Source: JAQGMO01 sp050954505
GTDB taxonomy: Bacteria; Pseudomonadota; Gammaproteobacteria; Burkholderiales; Burkholderiaceae_D
Length of the DNA: 9,038 nt
Direction: 5' to 3'
NCBI GenBank assembly: GCA_050954505.1
Contig: JBPBPY010000267.1
Span: 1 to 9,038, forward strand
Below are positions 1 to 6,928 of this stretch, piece after piece. Position 1 is the stretch's first letter; each line of letters opens with the position of its first letter. The position numbers and the translations under genes were made by a program. The notes below the pieces were generated by a model, which did no database searches, was not told the DNA's origin, and saw only the letters and a list, made by a program, of their open reading frames with translations.

Positions 1-1138
1 AGCCTTCACGCAGCAATGCCAGTTCGCGCCAGTTGGCCGCATTGATCACCGGCGAAAGTTTCAATGCCGGTTCATCGACCATGGCAATCAATTGTTCCAG
101 CAGCAGGCGGCGTGCCGACTGCGGCCGTGATCGAATGTCGAAGCCATCGAGTTCCAGCAAGTCGTAGGCAATCATCACCGCCGGCAATTCAGTCTGCATC
201 TTGCTCGACAGCGTCTTGCGGCCGATGCGTTTCTGCAGGTCGGCAAACGGCGCCGGCGCATCATTTTTCCAGATCAGGATTTCGCCGTCGATGACCGTGC
301 CGTCGGGCAGGGTCAGGGCGCTGAGTTCGGGAAACCGCTCGCTGATCAGGTCTTCACCACGCGACCAGAGCCAGTTGCGGTCCTGGCGGCAAACCAGCTG
401 CGCGCGGATGCCGTCGTACTTCCACTCCACCATCCAGTTTTCCAGTGCGCCCAGGGTCTGTGGGTCGGCTTGCAGCGGGTGGGCCAGGAAGAACGGATAG
501 GGGTGGCCGCCCATGGGAACATGGTCGCCTTCTTCCTGGGCGGCAATCAGCTGCAGGTAGCGCTCGGCGCTCGGGCGGCTGGCCAGGTCGGCGGCGCCGT
601 CGATCCAGCCCATCAGGCGCTGTGCGACCAGCTTGCCATCGATGCCGGCAACAGTACCAAGCGCGCGGGTGACCAGGAGTTTGGAAACGCCGACGCGAAA
701 GCCGCCGGAAATCAGCTTGGTCAGCAGGAAGCGCTCATCCCAGTCAAGTTCGTCCCAATAACCGAACAATGCTTCGCGGATGGTCTCGGGCGTGGCCCCA
801 CGCAGCGGCAAGATGCGTTGCTCGAGCCAGACCGCCAGACCGAGGTCGCTGGCGCGCTGGGGTGGCGGCAGGATATGGGCGATGGTTTCGGCCAGGTCGC
901 CTACTGCATGATAGCTCTCATCGAACAGCCAGTCGTCGATGCCGGCGCGCTCGACTGCATAGGCGCGCATGAGCTTGACGGGAACGGCCTGGCGCGGTTT
1001 GCCGCCAGCCAGGAAATACACCGCCCAGGCGGCATCGGCGGGATTGGCCGTGCGGAAATAATTTTCCAGCGCTTCCAGCTTGCGGCTGGTGGCGGTGGTG
1101 CTGTCAAGGGCATTGAAGAGGCGGGCAAAGGAGCGCAT
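1..1138 (-). CDS. ATP-dependent DNA ligase, partial (C-terminal part beyond left edge)
   Basis: It seals nicks in double-stranded DNA through a covalent lysine-AMP intermediate. About 379 codons are in the window, read from ATG 1138 (protein begins MRSFARLFNAL). Residues 1 to about 200 form the helical N-terminal ligase domain. The adenylation domain follows, with motif I EWKYDG (nucleotidyl lysine K240) and motif III DGEILIW (E286), then FADLQKRIGR near residue 300. The frame leaves the window inside the adenylation domain, before motifs IV and V and the OB-fold; family members are usually around 530-560 aa. The start lies 6 bp after the exonuclease stop, and an AAAGGA sequence about 13 nt upstream is a poorly spaced ribosome site, so translational coupling is likely. 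Known context: bacterial ligases of this type cluster with a ligase-associated exonuclease, a large Lhr-type helicase and a metallophosphatase; the last two may lie beyond the edge. Motif I makes the ligase call secure. Confidence 0.95.
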   Translation of the reverse strand, partial: MRSFARLFNALDSTTATSRKLEALENYFRTANPADAAWAVYFLAGGKPRQAVPVKLMRAYAVERAGIDDWLFDESYHAVGDLAETIAHILPPPQRASDLGLAVWLEQRILPLRGATPETIREALFGYWDELDWDERFLLTKLISGGFRVGVSKLLVTRALGTVAGIDGKLVAQRLMGWIDGAADLASRPSAERYLQLIAAQEEGDHVPMGGHPYPFFLAHPLQADPQTLGALENWMVEWKYDGIRAQLVCRQDRNWLWSRGEDLISERFPELSALTLPDGTVIDGEILIWKNDAPAPFADLQKRIGRKTLSSKMQTELPAVMIAYDLLELDGFDIRSRPQSARRLLLEQLIAMVDEPALKLSPVINAANWRELALLREG

Positions 1139-1144
1139 GGCGGA

Positions 1145-2368
1145 TCAGTTGTCCTTTCCCGCGGCACGCGCAGCAAGGCCGGGCGACGGCTGTCCGGTGA
1201 CTGCCGCCGTGCCTGCATCAGCCTTGGAAGCAGCGTGCCCGAATGGCGCCGCGCTGTCGTCCAAGGCCAGCGCCGCGCTGTCCGTGCTGGCTTGACTGTC
1301 TTCAGCGGCTTCACCAGTTTCGCCCGCTTCACTGGCTTCGCTCACGCGGATCGGCTTGAGCGACTCCGCCGGCGCGGCTTCATCGTCCTCACTGCCGTAC
1401 TCCGTGTGAAAGGCACCGGCGTCCAAACCGTTCTGGCACAGCCAGCGCACCATGACGCCGATCTGGCCGTGGGTGACGACCACGCGCTGGGCACCGCTTT
1501 GCTTGATGGCCCACATCAGCCCGGGCCAGTCGGCATGATCGGACAATACAAAACCGCGATCGACCGAACGGCGCCGGCGCGCACCGCGCAATTGCATCCA
1601 GCCGCTGGCAAAAGCATCGCTGTAGTCGCCGAAGCGGCGCATCCACGGCGTGCCGGCGGCCGACGGTGGAGCAATGATCAGGGCGCGGCGGAATTCATCG
1701 CGGCTGGTGGCATCACTGGCCAGGGCAGTGGGTGGCAGCAGCACGCCCGCCTCGCGGTAGACATTGTTCAGCGGTTCAGCGGCCCCGTGGCAAAAGATCG
1801 GCCCGATGGCGGCATTGACCCCTTTGAGAATGCGCTGGGCCTTGCCGAACGAGTAGCAGTACAGCACGCTGGCGCGTCCTGCATCGGCATTGGCCGCCCA
1901 CCAGCCGTCGATGTCGGCAAACAGTTCCGCCTGTTTGCGCCAGCGGTAGATCGGCAGGCCAAATGTCGATTCGGTGATGAAGGTATGACAGCTCACCGGC
2001 TCGAACGGCGCACAGGTACCGTCGTCCTCGACCTTGTAGTCGCCGGAGGCGACCCAGATCTCGCCCTGGTGCTCAAGACGCACTTGCGCCGAGCCCAGCA
2101 CATGGCCAGCTGGGTGAAGCGAAATCTTCACACCATTGTGGCTGATGACTTCACCATAATCGAGCGGATCGAGATGAATGTCGCCCAGACGCGACTTGAG
2201 GATGCCTGCCCCAGGCGTGGCGGCAAGATAATGACCGTGGCCCACCCGGGCATGATCGGCATGCCCATGGGTGATGATGGCGCGCGGCACCGGCCGCCAG
2301 GGATCGATGTAAAAATCACCTGGCACACAATACAAACCTTCCGGACGCGCTACGACCATGTCTGACAT
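1145..2368 (-). CDS. Ligase-associated DNA exonuclease (metallo-beta-lactamase/beta-CASP-like)
   Basis: Predicted metal-dependent nuclease of 407 aa, of the family found beside bacterial ATP-dependent ligases and presumed to trim DNA ends before ligation. The metallo-beta-lactamase signature H34-x-H36-x-D38-H39 lies in THGHADHARVG. Further family landmarks are the HPAGHVLGSAQ segment, SGDYKVEDDGT (metal-ligand Asp), TESTFGLP and a late LSDHADW histidine. ATG 2368 is chosen because AGGA lies 6 nt upstream and the protein then begins MSDMVVARPEGLY at the expected N-terminus of the fold. The conserved part ends near residue 325. About 80 further residues form an Ala/Ser/Glu/Asp-rich low-complexity tail, making the protein longer than the usual roughly 330-345 aa. 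It is the first gene of the minus-strand operon with the ligase. Family assignment is strong; the in vivo substrate is inferred. Confidence 0.93.
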   Translation of the reverse strand: MSDMVVARPEGLYCVPGDFYIDPWRPVPRAIITHGHADHARVGHGHYLAATPGAGILKSRLGDIHLDPLDYGEVISHNGVKISLHPAGHVLGSAQVRLEHQGEIWVASGDYKVEDDGTCAPFEPVSCHTFITESTFGLPIYRWRKQAELFADIDGWWAANADAGRASVLYCYSFGKAQRILKGVNAAIGPIFCHGAAEPLNNVYREAGVLLPPTALASDATSRDEFRRALIIAPPSAAGTPWMRRFGDYSDAFASGWMQLRGARRRRSVDRGFVLSDHADWPGLMWAIKQSGAQRVVVTHGQIGVMVRWLCQNGLDAGAFHTEYGSEDDEAAPAESLKPIRVSEASEAGETGEAAEDSQASTDSAALALDDSAAPFGHAASKADAGTAAVTGQPSPGLAARAAGKDN

Positions 2369-2720
2369 GAAGTTTCCTGTTGTTGCATTCTTCCGGGTTT
2401 GCGCTGCCGGCTGGGTGGCAATTCGCAGCACGGCTGGACGGCTGGCAACCTTATCCGGGTGAATTCCAGATAGGGGTGATGGTCGCTGAAACAATAGCAG
2501 CCTGCTACTGACTGCGGTTGAGCCAGCGCAAGCTGTGCCAACTATCGAAACTGCCCCGCCTCGGTCAGTCCTTGCATCGATCGGCTGGCATGAGCCGGCG
2601 GGGAAACCGCGCTTTCTGCCGTAAAACCGGACCTCCTGCGTCAATCAATGAGAAAATGACGCACGCGGCGGGTTTTACGCTGCATACGAGTATTGGTTTG
2701 ATCGATCCGAAAGAAGTCCA
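2369..2720. promoter_or_regulatory. Divergent intergenic region between exonuclease-ligase and queE operons
   Basis: These 352 bp separate two divergently read operons and must carry both promoters. I see no convincing coding frame, and no -35/-10 pair good enough to name. The part nearest queE contains the nested inverted repeats listed separately. A shorter possible hairpin, GGCT/AGCC, lies just before them near 2583-2596. I looked for a preQ1 riboswitch, which would fit queuosine genes, and did not find its characteristic short stem followed by an A-rich tail. Confidence 0.6.
2620..2679. repeat. Nested perfect inverted repeats upstream of queE
   Basis: The outer arms CGTAAAACC (2620-2628) and GGTTTTACG (2671-2679) are exact 9-bp reverse complements. 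Inside them, TGCGTCA (2637-2643) and TGACGCA (2657-2663) are exact 7-bp reverse complements, with centres 20 bp apart, about two helical turns. In RNA this would fold as two stacked helices separated by an 8/7-nt internal loop, capped by a 13-nt loop, ending 41 nt before the queE GTG. In DNA the inner pair could be a dimeric operator serving either divergent operon. Which role applies cannot be decided from the sequence alone. Confidence 0.55.
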
Positions 2721-3356
2721 GTGACCTACAGCATCAAGGAAATTTTCTATACATTGCAGGGCGAGGGCGCCCAGGCAGGCCGGCCGGCAGTGTTCTGCCG
2801 CTTCTCCGGCTGCAACCTCTGGAGCGGGCGCGAGAGCGATCGCGCCACTGCAGTGTGCCGCTTTTGCGATACCGACTTCGTAGGCACCGATGGTGAACGC
2901 GGTGGCAAATACCGCAGTGCCGCCGAGGTGGCCACGCTGATCGACAGCTTGTGGCCAGCACGCTACCAGCGCAGCAAATATGTGGTGTTTACCGGCGGCG
3001 AGCCATTGCTGCAGCTCGATGCGGCGCTGATCGAAGCCATGCACGGCTGCGGCTTCGAGATTGCCATCGAAACCAATGGCACCCTGGAGGTGCCGGCCGG
3101 GGTCGACTGGATTTGCGTCAGTCCGAAAATGGGCGCGCCGCTGGCCGTTACGCGCGGCAGCGAACTGAAGGTTGTCATACCGCAGGCGGCGCAGGTGCTG
3201 GATGATTATGCCCAGCTCGACTTCCTGCATTTTTTTGTCCAGCCGATGGACGGTCCCGATGCCGAAGCCAATACCCGGCTGGCCATCGAGGCGTGCAAGG
3301 CCAATCCGCGCTGGAAGCTCAGCCTGCAAACCCATAAACTCCTACAAATACCGTAA
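2721..3356 (+). CDS. queE: 7-carboxy-7-deazaguanine synthase (radical SAM)
   Basis: Radical SAM enzyme that contracts 6-carboxytetrahydropterin to 7-carboxy-7-deazaguanine in the cytoplasmic preQ0/queuosine pathway. The 211-aa protein carries the variant [4Fe-4S] motif C31-x14-C46-x2-C49 (CNLW...CRFCDTDF), which I recall as characteristic of the Burkholderia multivorans enzyme, in place of the classic CxxxCxxC. Other landmarks are the substrate-binding N-terminus FYTLQGEG, the SAM-binding TGGEP near residue 90, ETNG, CVSPK, ELKVV and the typical C-terminal LQTHK. Length and both ends match the family, so it is complete. The start is GTG 2721 with a weak purine-rich site (AAAGAAG) upstream. 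It heads the plus-strand operon; queD begins 11 bp after its stop and makes its substrate. queC and queF are not in the window. Confidence 0.96.
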   Translation: MTYSIKEIFYTLQGEGAQAGRPAVFCRFSGCNLWSGRESDRATAVCRFCDTDFVGTDGERGGKYRSAAEVATLIDSLWPARYQRSKYVVFTGGEPLLQLDAALIEAMHGCGFEIAIETNGTLEVPAGVDWICVSPKMGAPLAVTRGSELKVVIPQAAQVLDDYAQLDFLHFFVQPMDGPDAEANTRLAIEACKANPRWKLSLQTHKLLQIP

Positions 3357-3367
3357 CGGACAGGTTC

Positions 3368-3898
3368 ATGATCACCATCACCCGCAAGCTGGAATTCGAC
3401 GCCGGCCACCGCATTCCCGACCACAAGAGTCAATGCCGCAATCTGCATGGTCATCGCTACACGCTGGAAATCACGCTGTCGGGCAATGTCATCGATGTCG
3501 AGGGCAGTTCCGACCGCGGCATGATCATGGATTTTTCCGATGTCAAGGCCTTGGCAAAAAAACACCTGGTCGATGTCTGGGACCATGCTTTCATCGCCTA
3601 TGACAAGGACACCGTGGTGCGGGAATTCCTGGAAAGCATTCCAGGCCACAAGACGGTGGTCATCGACCGCATTCCCACGGTGGAAAACCTGGCGCGCGTG
3701 GCCTTCGACATCCTGCAACTGGCGTTTCGCGACCATTATGGCAATCACTATGGTACCGGCCTGCGTTTGCACAAGCTGGTGTTGCATGAAACGCCGAATT
3801 GCTGGGCCGAAGTCACGGCCGAACAGCCCATGGTCGGCGAGGTGCTGGCCAAACCCGGCAGTTCCGGTGCCGTGGCGCCGGTACCACCGGTGCACTGA
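3368..3898 (+). CDS. queD: 6-carboxy-5,6,7,8-tetrahydropterin synthase
   Basis: Converts dihydroneopterin triphosphate to 6-carboxytetrahydropterin, the substrate of QueE, in the preQ0/queuosine pathway. In the 176-aa protein the zinc-binding histidines are H14 (FDAGHR) and H27/H29 (LHGHRY). C23 is the catalytic cysteine, D72-H73 in WDHAF matches the catalytic Asp/His region, and HETPNCWAEV near residue 140 holds the pterin-anchoring glutamate. The start ATG 3368 has GGACAGG just upstream. The protein is longer than the roughly 120-aa E. coli enzyme, through inserts after the GNVIDVEG segment and near the GNHYGTG segment and a Pro/Gly/Val-rich C-terminal tail of about 20 residues. Its catalytic residues are intact, so a working enzyme is likely. 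tadA follows 25 bp later. Confidence 0.95.
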   Translation: MITITRKLEFDAGHRIPDHKSQCRNLHGHRYTLEITLSGNVIDVEGSSDRGMIMDFSDVKALAKKHLVDVWDHAFIAYDKDTVVREFLESIPGHKTVVIDRIPTVENLARVAFDILQLAFRDHYGNHYGTGLRLHKLVLHETPNCWAEVTAEQPMVGEVLAKPGSSGAVAPVPPVH

Positions 3899-3923
3899 CA
3901 GCGCAAGGGCGCAGGCGGTGACA

Positions 3924-4457
3924 ATGGGAGGGAATGATGCGCAGGTCGGCTCCGACGCAAGTGCAGACACCGATGCACGGTTCATGCGCCTGGCCATGGA
4001 CCAAGCCCGGCTCGCTGCTGCCAGCGGCGAAGTGCCGGTCGGCGCCGTGCTGGTGCACGATGGCCGCGTGGTTGCAAGCGGCTTCAACCAGCCGATCGGT
4101 CTGCACGACCCGACGGCGCATGCCGAAATCATGGCGTTGCGCGCCGCTGGCGCCGTGATGGGCAATTACCGCCTGCCTGACTGTGTGCTGTATGTCACGC
4201 TGGAGCCCTGTGTGATGTGCGCCGGCGCCATGATGCACGCGCGGCTGGCGCGCATCGTCTATGGCACAGCTGACCCGAAGACAGGTGCCTGCGGTTCGGT
4301 GCTTGATCTGTTCGCCGAAACCAGGCTCAATCATCATGCCCGTGTCGAGGGAGGATTGCTGGCCGGCGAGTGCGCGCAGGTGCTGAAAGACTTTTTTTCC
4401 GGGCGGCGGCTGGCCAAGCAGACTGCCGCTGCGCTGTCGAAAGGCGGGCATGGTTGA
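3924..4457 (+). CDS. tadA: tRNA-specific adenosine deaminase
   Basis: Zinc-dependent deaminase that converts A34 to inosine in tRNA-Arg(ACG), allowing one tRNA to read several arginine codons. The 177-aa protein has the cytidine-deaminase-fold signature: H66-A-E68 (zinc ligand and proton shuttle) and PCVMC with zinc ligands C96 and C99. GEVPVGAV near residue 35 and the R107-x-x-x-x-x-YG segment after the active site are typical of TadA. ATG 3924 is chosen, although GTG 3918 is two codons upstream in frame and equally possible. The first ~18 residues are hydrophilic and poorly conserved in character; the family core starts near RFMRLAMDQAR. The end overlaps ldcA by 8 bp, suggesting coupled translation. 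A guanine or cytosine deaminase is the alternative, but the N-terminal GEVPVGAV and core motifs favour TadA. Confidence 0.93.
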   Translation: MGGNDAQVGSDASADTDARFMRLAMDQARLAAASGEVPVGAVLVHDGRVVASGFNQPIGLHDPTAHAEIMALRAAGAVMGNYRLPDCVLYVTLEPCVMCAGAMMHARLARIVYGTADPKTGACGSVLDLFAETRLNHHARVEGGLLAGECAQVLKDFFSGRRLAKQTAAALSKGGHG

Positions 4458-5451
4458 GCGTCCAGACCTGACCCGCGAACCGAACCCATCGATCGCCCTG
4501 ACAGTTCGGCCTGCGCAGGACCTCGCTGGTCTGGGCATTGCCATCATCGCGCCAAGTGGCCAGGCCCGCGACATCAACGCCGTCACGCGCGCCTTGGATG
4601 GCTTGCGCGCCCGTGGGGCAAACGTGAACGACTATTCCGGCTATTCCGACAGCAGGGTCGCGTTCCAGCGTTTTGCCGCTGACGATGGCGCGCGCCTGGC
4701 GCAGATTCATGCTGCGGCAAACGATGCCGATGTCCAGATCGTCCTCGCGCTGCGTGGAGGGTATGGGCTCACGCGGCTGCTGCCTGCCATTGATTTTCCC
4801 CTTCTCGCCGAAAGCGGCAAGCTCTTTGTCGGCCACAGTGATTTTACTGCCTTGCAGCTCGGATTGCTGGCCCGGGCTGGGCGGCAATCGGCTGCGGGCA
4901 GTTTTGCCGGACCCATGATCTGCAGCGATTTTTCACGCGAGGTCATGAGTGACTTCACCATGAATCATTTCTGGCATTGCGTCAACGGCCCGGAACAGGT
5001 CATCGCAGTGAGTGCGCCTGGCAATCCGCTGGTGGAAGTGGAAGGAACGCTATGGGGCGGCAACCTGGCAATGGTCAACAGTCTGATCGGCACGCCGTGG
5101 ATGCCGTTGATGAATGGCGGCATCCTGTTCATCGAAGACGTCGGGGAACATCCGTATCGAATCGAACGCATGTTGCTGCAGCTGGCGCAATGCGGAATCC
5201 TCGCTCGCCAGTCTGCAGTGCTGCTGGGCGAATTTACATCGTATCGCCTGGGCGAGATTGAAAACGGCTACGACTTTGCCGCCATGCTGGCTTATTTGCG
5301 CTCGGTTTTGCCGATTCCGGTTTTGACCGGACTGCCGTTCGGACATGTCGCCGACAAGGTTACCTTGCCGCAGGGCGCACATGCCAGGCTGACCAGCCAT
5401 CCCCAAGGCTGGGATATGACGATGACTGACTATCGCTGCCTGTCCCGGTAG
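4450..5451 (+). CDS. ldcA: Muramoyltetrapeptide (LD-) carboxypeptidase, S66 family
   Basis: Cytoplasmic serine peptidase that removes the terminal D-alanine from recycled murein tetrapeptides so that the tripeptide can re-enter peptidoglycan synthesis. The 333-aa length is normal for the family. The nucleophile is S130 in VGHSDFTAL, the acid E229 in FIEDVGE, and the histidine H299 in PFGHV, forming the Ser-Glu-His triad. The GIAIIAPSG strand near residue 29 and LRGGYG at 101-106 are family signatures. There is no signal peptide, as expected for a recycling enzyme. The start ATG 4450 lies inside the end of tadA, with AAGGCGGG upstream, so it is the last gene of the que-tad operon. No plus-strand terminator with a T tract is visible after the stop. 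Confidence 0.94.
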   Translation: MVERPDLTREPNPSIALTVRPAQDLAGLGIAIIAPSGQARDINAVTRALDGLRARGANVNDYSGYSDSRVAFQRFAADDGARLAQIHAAANDADVQIVLALRGGYGLTRLLPAIDFPLLAESGKLFVGHSDFTALQLGLLARAGRQSAAGSFAGPMICSDFSREVMSDFTMNHFWHCVNGPEQVIAVSAPGNPLVEVEGTLWGGNLAMVNSLIGTPWMPLMNGGILFIEDVGEHPYRIERMLLQLAQCGILARQSAVLLGEFTSYRLGEIENGYDFAAMLAYLRSVLPIPVLTGLPFGHVADKVTLPQGAHARLTSHPQGWDMTMTDYRCLSR

Positions 5452-5587
5452 CATTATCCCTTGGCAACACAAGTAGCTTGACGATCATCGAGCAGGAAAC
5501 AGCTCCCCATCTTGAGATGACAGCGCACCAAACGCTGGCATTTGATCGCACCTTACAAGTGCATCAATTTATTTAAATTCACTCGAT

Positions 5588-5620
5588 AAAAAAAAAGCCC
5601 TGCACTTGCGGGGCAGGGCT
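5588..5620 (-). terminator. Intrinsic terminator for minus-strand transcription
   Basis: A perfect 8-bp stem, AGCCCTGC (5596-5603) with GCAGGGCT (5613-5620), encloses a 9-nt loop. On the plus strand it is preceded by a run of nine A residues (5588-5596). Read on the minus strand, this is a G/C-rich hairpin followed directly by a T tract, the classic intrinsic terminator. No T tract follows on the plus strand, so it should not stop readthrough from ldcA efficiently. It sits about 30 bp beyond the stop of the minus-strand frame ending at 5650, which is the best evidence that something was or is transcribed leftward here. Confidence 0.85.
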
Positions 5621-5649
5621 GAAAAGTTGCTACTGGCAACTACTGGAGA

Positions 5650-5958
5650 TCACTTGTATTGAGCAAGTGGCGTGCCAGGGATGCCGCTTGCCATGCTCAA
5701 CGGCGTCGCCGATCCTCGAGGTGGAACCCTGAAATACTGCTCAATGGTTGGGAACTCGAATCTCTTGTCTGTTACTAAACCTGCGCTTAAATCGATAAAC
5801 AGCGAAGGCTTGAAACGCCAATCATTGTTCGCGTAATGCGGGGTAAATATGGCTTGCAGAAATTTTCTGAATGTCTGCCGTTCCACAGCCTTGTGGATGG
5901 GAGGGACGCGGCGATCAATCTCGATTTTCACATTTTTGGCGGCAACGATTTTCAGCAT
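5650..5958 (-). CDS. Unrecognised minus-strand protein or gene remnant
   Basis: I do not recognise this product. The frame from ATG 5958 gives 102 aa. It can be extended in frame to ATG 6009 or TTG 6048, but no candidate start has a good ribosome site, so the true 5' end is unknown. The protein has a basic N-terminal half (RRVPPIHKAVERQTFRKFL), an aromatic segment around PHYANNDWRF, and a Pro/Gly/Ser-rich end. No signal peptide, membrane helix or catalytic motif is evident. Reality is supported by the correctly oriented terminator 30 bp past its stop and by slightly more than half of codons ending in G or C in an AT-richer stretch. Against it, its 5' part overlaps copy 1 of the paralogue family on the opposite strand. 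The likeliest reading is the 3' remnant of a larger gene truncated when the array was inserted or rearranged. Confidence 0.4.
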   Translation of the reverse strand: MLKIVAAKNVKIEIDRRVPPIHKAVERQTFRKFLQAIFTPHYANNDWRFKPSLFIDLSAGLVTDKRFEFPTIEQYFRVPPRGSATPLSMASGIPGTPLAQYK

Positions 5959-6187
5959 GAATGCTGCTGCGCAATTCCTGGTCAAACCTGTCAAAAATTT
6001 CAAGCTCATTGGAATTGCCAAAACAGAAACGCAAGGTTTCGATTTCAATCAATTGAAAAGTCCAAGCGATGCAATAGAATTCCTGAGCGTGTTGAAAACA
6101 CTGTCTGAAAACTTTGTGTTACTTGATTCCCGTTTTCAGTCTGAATCTGTTTTATCAAAGGTGATGCGTTTCCCCAGGCTCCGCTAG
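5897..6187 (+). CDS. Paralogue copy 1: truncated exported protein of the array
   Basis: Function unknown. The 96-aa product begins with a convincing signal peptide: basic MGGTRRS, a hydrophobic stretch IFTFLAATIF and a cleavage-like NAAAQ near residue 26. The family core follows: FDF at 48-50, SP at 55-56, EFLSVLKTLSENFVLLD to residue 77, then F80. It stops at residue 96, shortly after the core and before the region that forms the C-terminal half of copies 2 and 3. ATG 5897 is preferred because it places the FD motif at residue 48, against 49 in copy 2 and 48 in copy 3. An in-frame ATG at 5849 has a GGGG sequence upstream and is an alternative. Copy 2 begins 9 bp after its stop. It is either a remnant of a full-length copy cut by deletion or a short functional form. 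Confidence 0.65.
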   Translation: MGGTRRSISIFTFLAATIFSMNAAAQFLVKPVKNFKLIGIAKTETQGFDFNQLKSPSDAIEFLSVLKTLSENFVLLDSRFQSESVLSKVMRFPRLR

Positions 6188-6196
6188 ACGAAAATT

Positions 6197-6928
6197 ATGG
6201 GAAAAATCCGTCATGAGGTTTGGGTATTTTTGTCAACGCTATTATTGATCGTTGCAAGCAATTCCGCTCATGCGTTCCAAGGGCCCGTTGCCGCAAACGT
6301 TCTTGCCGATGGTCACAATGGTATTCCTCAGAAAAGCGAATTCGATCTCGATACATTGTCGCCACCACGAACGCCGCATGAGTTCTTGAAATTACTTCAA
6401 ACGATTTCAGAAAATTTCCTATTACTTGATTCCAATTTTAAAGATGACAAAACGCTGTTGCGTTTGTTTGGGCCATGCAAACTGATCGATCCGGATGAAG
6501 CATTTCAAAAAGTGAAAGGGCTTGGATATAGAAAAATTGTTCCTGAAGATAATTCACTTTTGAAAACCTCGCTACGCGCTTCACCAATGAGCTTGAGATT
6601 TGCAAAGTATTCAGATCAAAAGCCGGAAAAAACAGGCGCTTCTTTCAATTTTTCGACCTCTTCATTGGGAAATCCATTTTCGGCAGAAATGATTGAAGAA
6701 ACGCTGGGAGCGCCGAATGAGGAGTGGGATCCGGCAGCGAGGAATAATTCGGCGCCATCTTTCGAAAATGCCGGGGAATATTTGCGACCCGAGCGCCGAT
6801 CCCACGCCAAGGGGTTCGTCCATCTCCAATATGTTCATGATGATCAGAAATATACATCCAGATTTGATATCGAATTAAATCAGCGCGGGAATGTTCGTCG
6901 AATTTTCATCCACCAACGGGAAAAATAA
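6197..6928 (+). CDS. Paralogue copy 2: intact exported protein of unknown function
   Basis: I do not recognise the family. This 243-aa copy seems complete and serves as the reference. Residues 1-26 are a signal peptide (K3, R5, hydrophobic VWVFLSTLLLIVA, SNSAHA before the likely cleavage). A variable linker leads to FDLDTLSPPRTPHEF (49-63) and a predicted amphipathic helix LLQTISENFLLLD (66-78), then LLRLFGP (87-93) and EDNSLLK (117-123). A middle part FNFSTSSLGNPFSAEMIEETLGAP (150-173) leads to EEWDP, and the C-terminus has HAKGFVHLQY (203-212), SRFDIELNQRGNVRRIFI (221-238) and ends REK. The helix, loop and beta-strand ending is loosely reminiscent of small periplasmic BamE-like folds, but that is only an impression. 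No lipobox or enzymatic motif is seen. The ribosome site is poor; the 9-bp gap from copy 1 suggests translational coupling. Confidence 0.85.
   Translation: MGKIRHEVWVFLSTLLLIVASNSAHAFQGPVAANVLADGHNGIPQKSEFDLDTLSPPRTPHEFLKLLQTISENFLLLDSNFKDDKTLLRLFGPCKLIDPDEAFQKVKGLGYRKIVPEDNSLLKTSLRASPMSLRFAKYSDQKPEKTGASFNFSTSSLGNPFSAEMIEETLGAPNEEWDPAARNNSAPSFENAGEYLRPERRSHAKGFVHLQYVHDDQKYTSRFDIELNQRGNVRRIFIHQREK

Noticed and set aside
470..2365. A 631-codon open frame on the plus strand
   Set aside because: It is antisense to the ligase and exonuclease, whose catalytic motifs are intact on the minus strand. Its translation has no recognisable domain; long antisense frames are common in high-GC DNA.
2369..2720. 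preQ1 riboswitch before queE
   Set aside because: The compact stem plus A-rich tail of preQ1-I was not found. The only structure seen, the nested repeats, does not match a class I know.
2565..3335. A 256-codon minus-strand frame opposite queE
   Set aside because: queE carries all family motifs on the plus strand. The antisense frame is explained by G+C-rich third positions.
3206..4586. Long minus-strand frames opposite queD and tadA (3206-4165 and 3813-4586)
   Set aside because: They are shadows of two well-supported plus-strand enzymes, with no motifs of their own.
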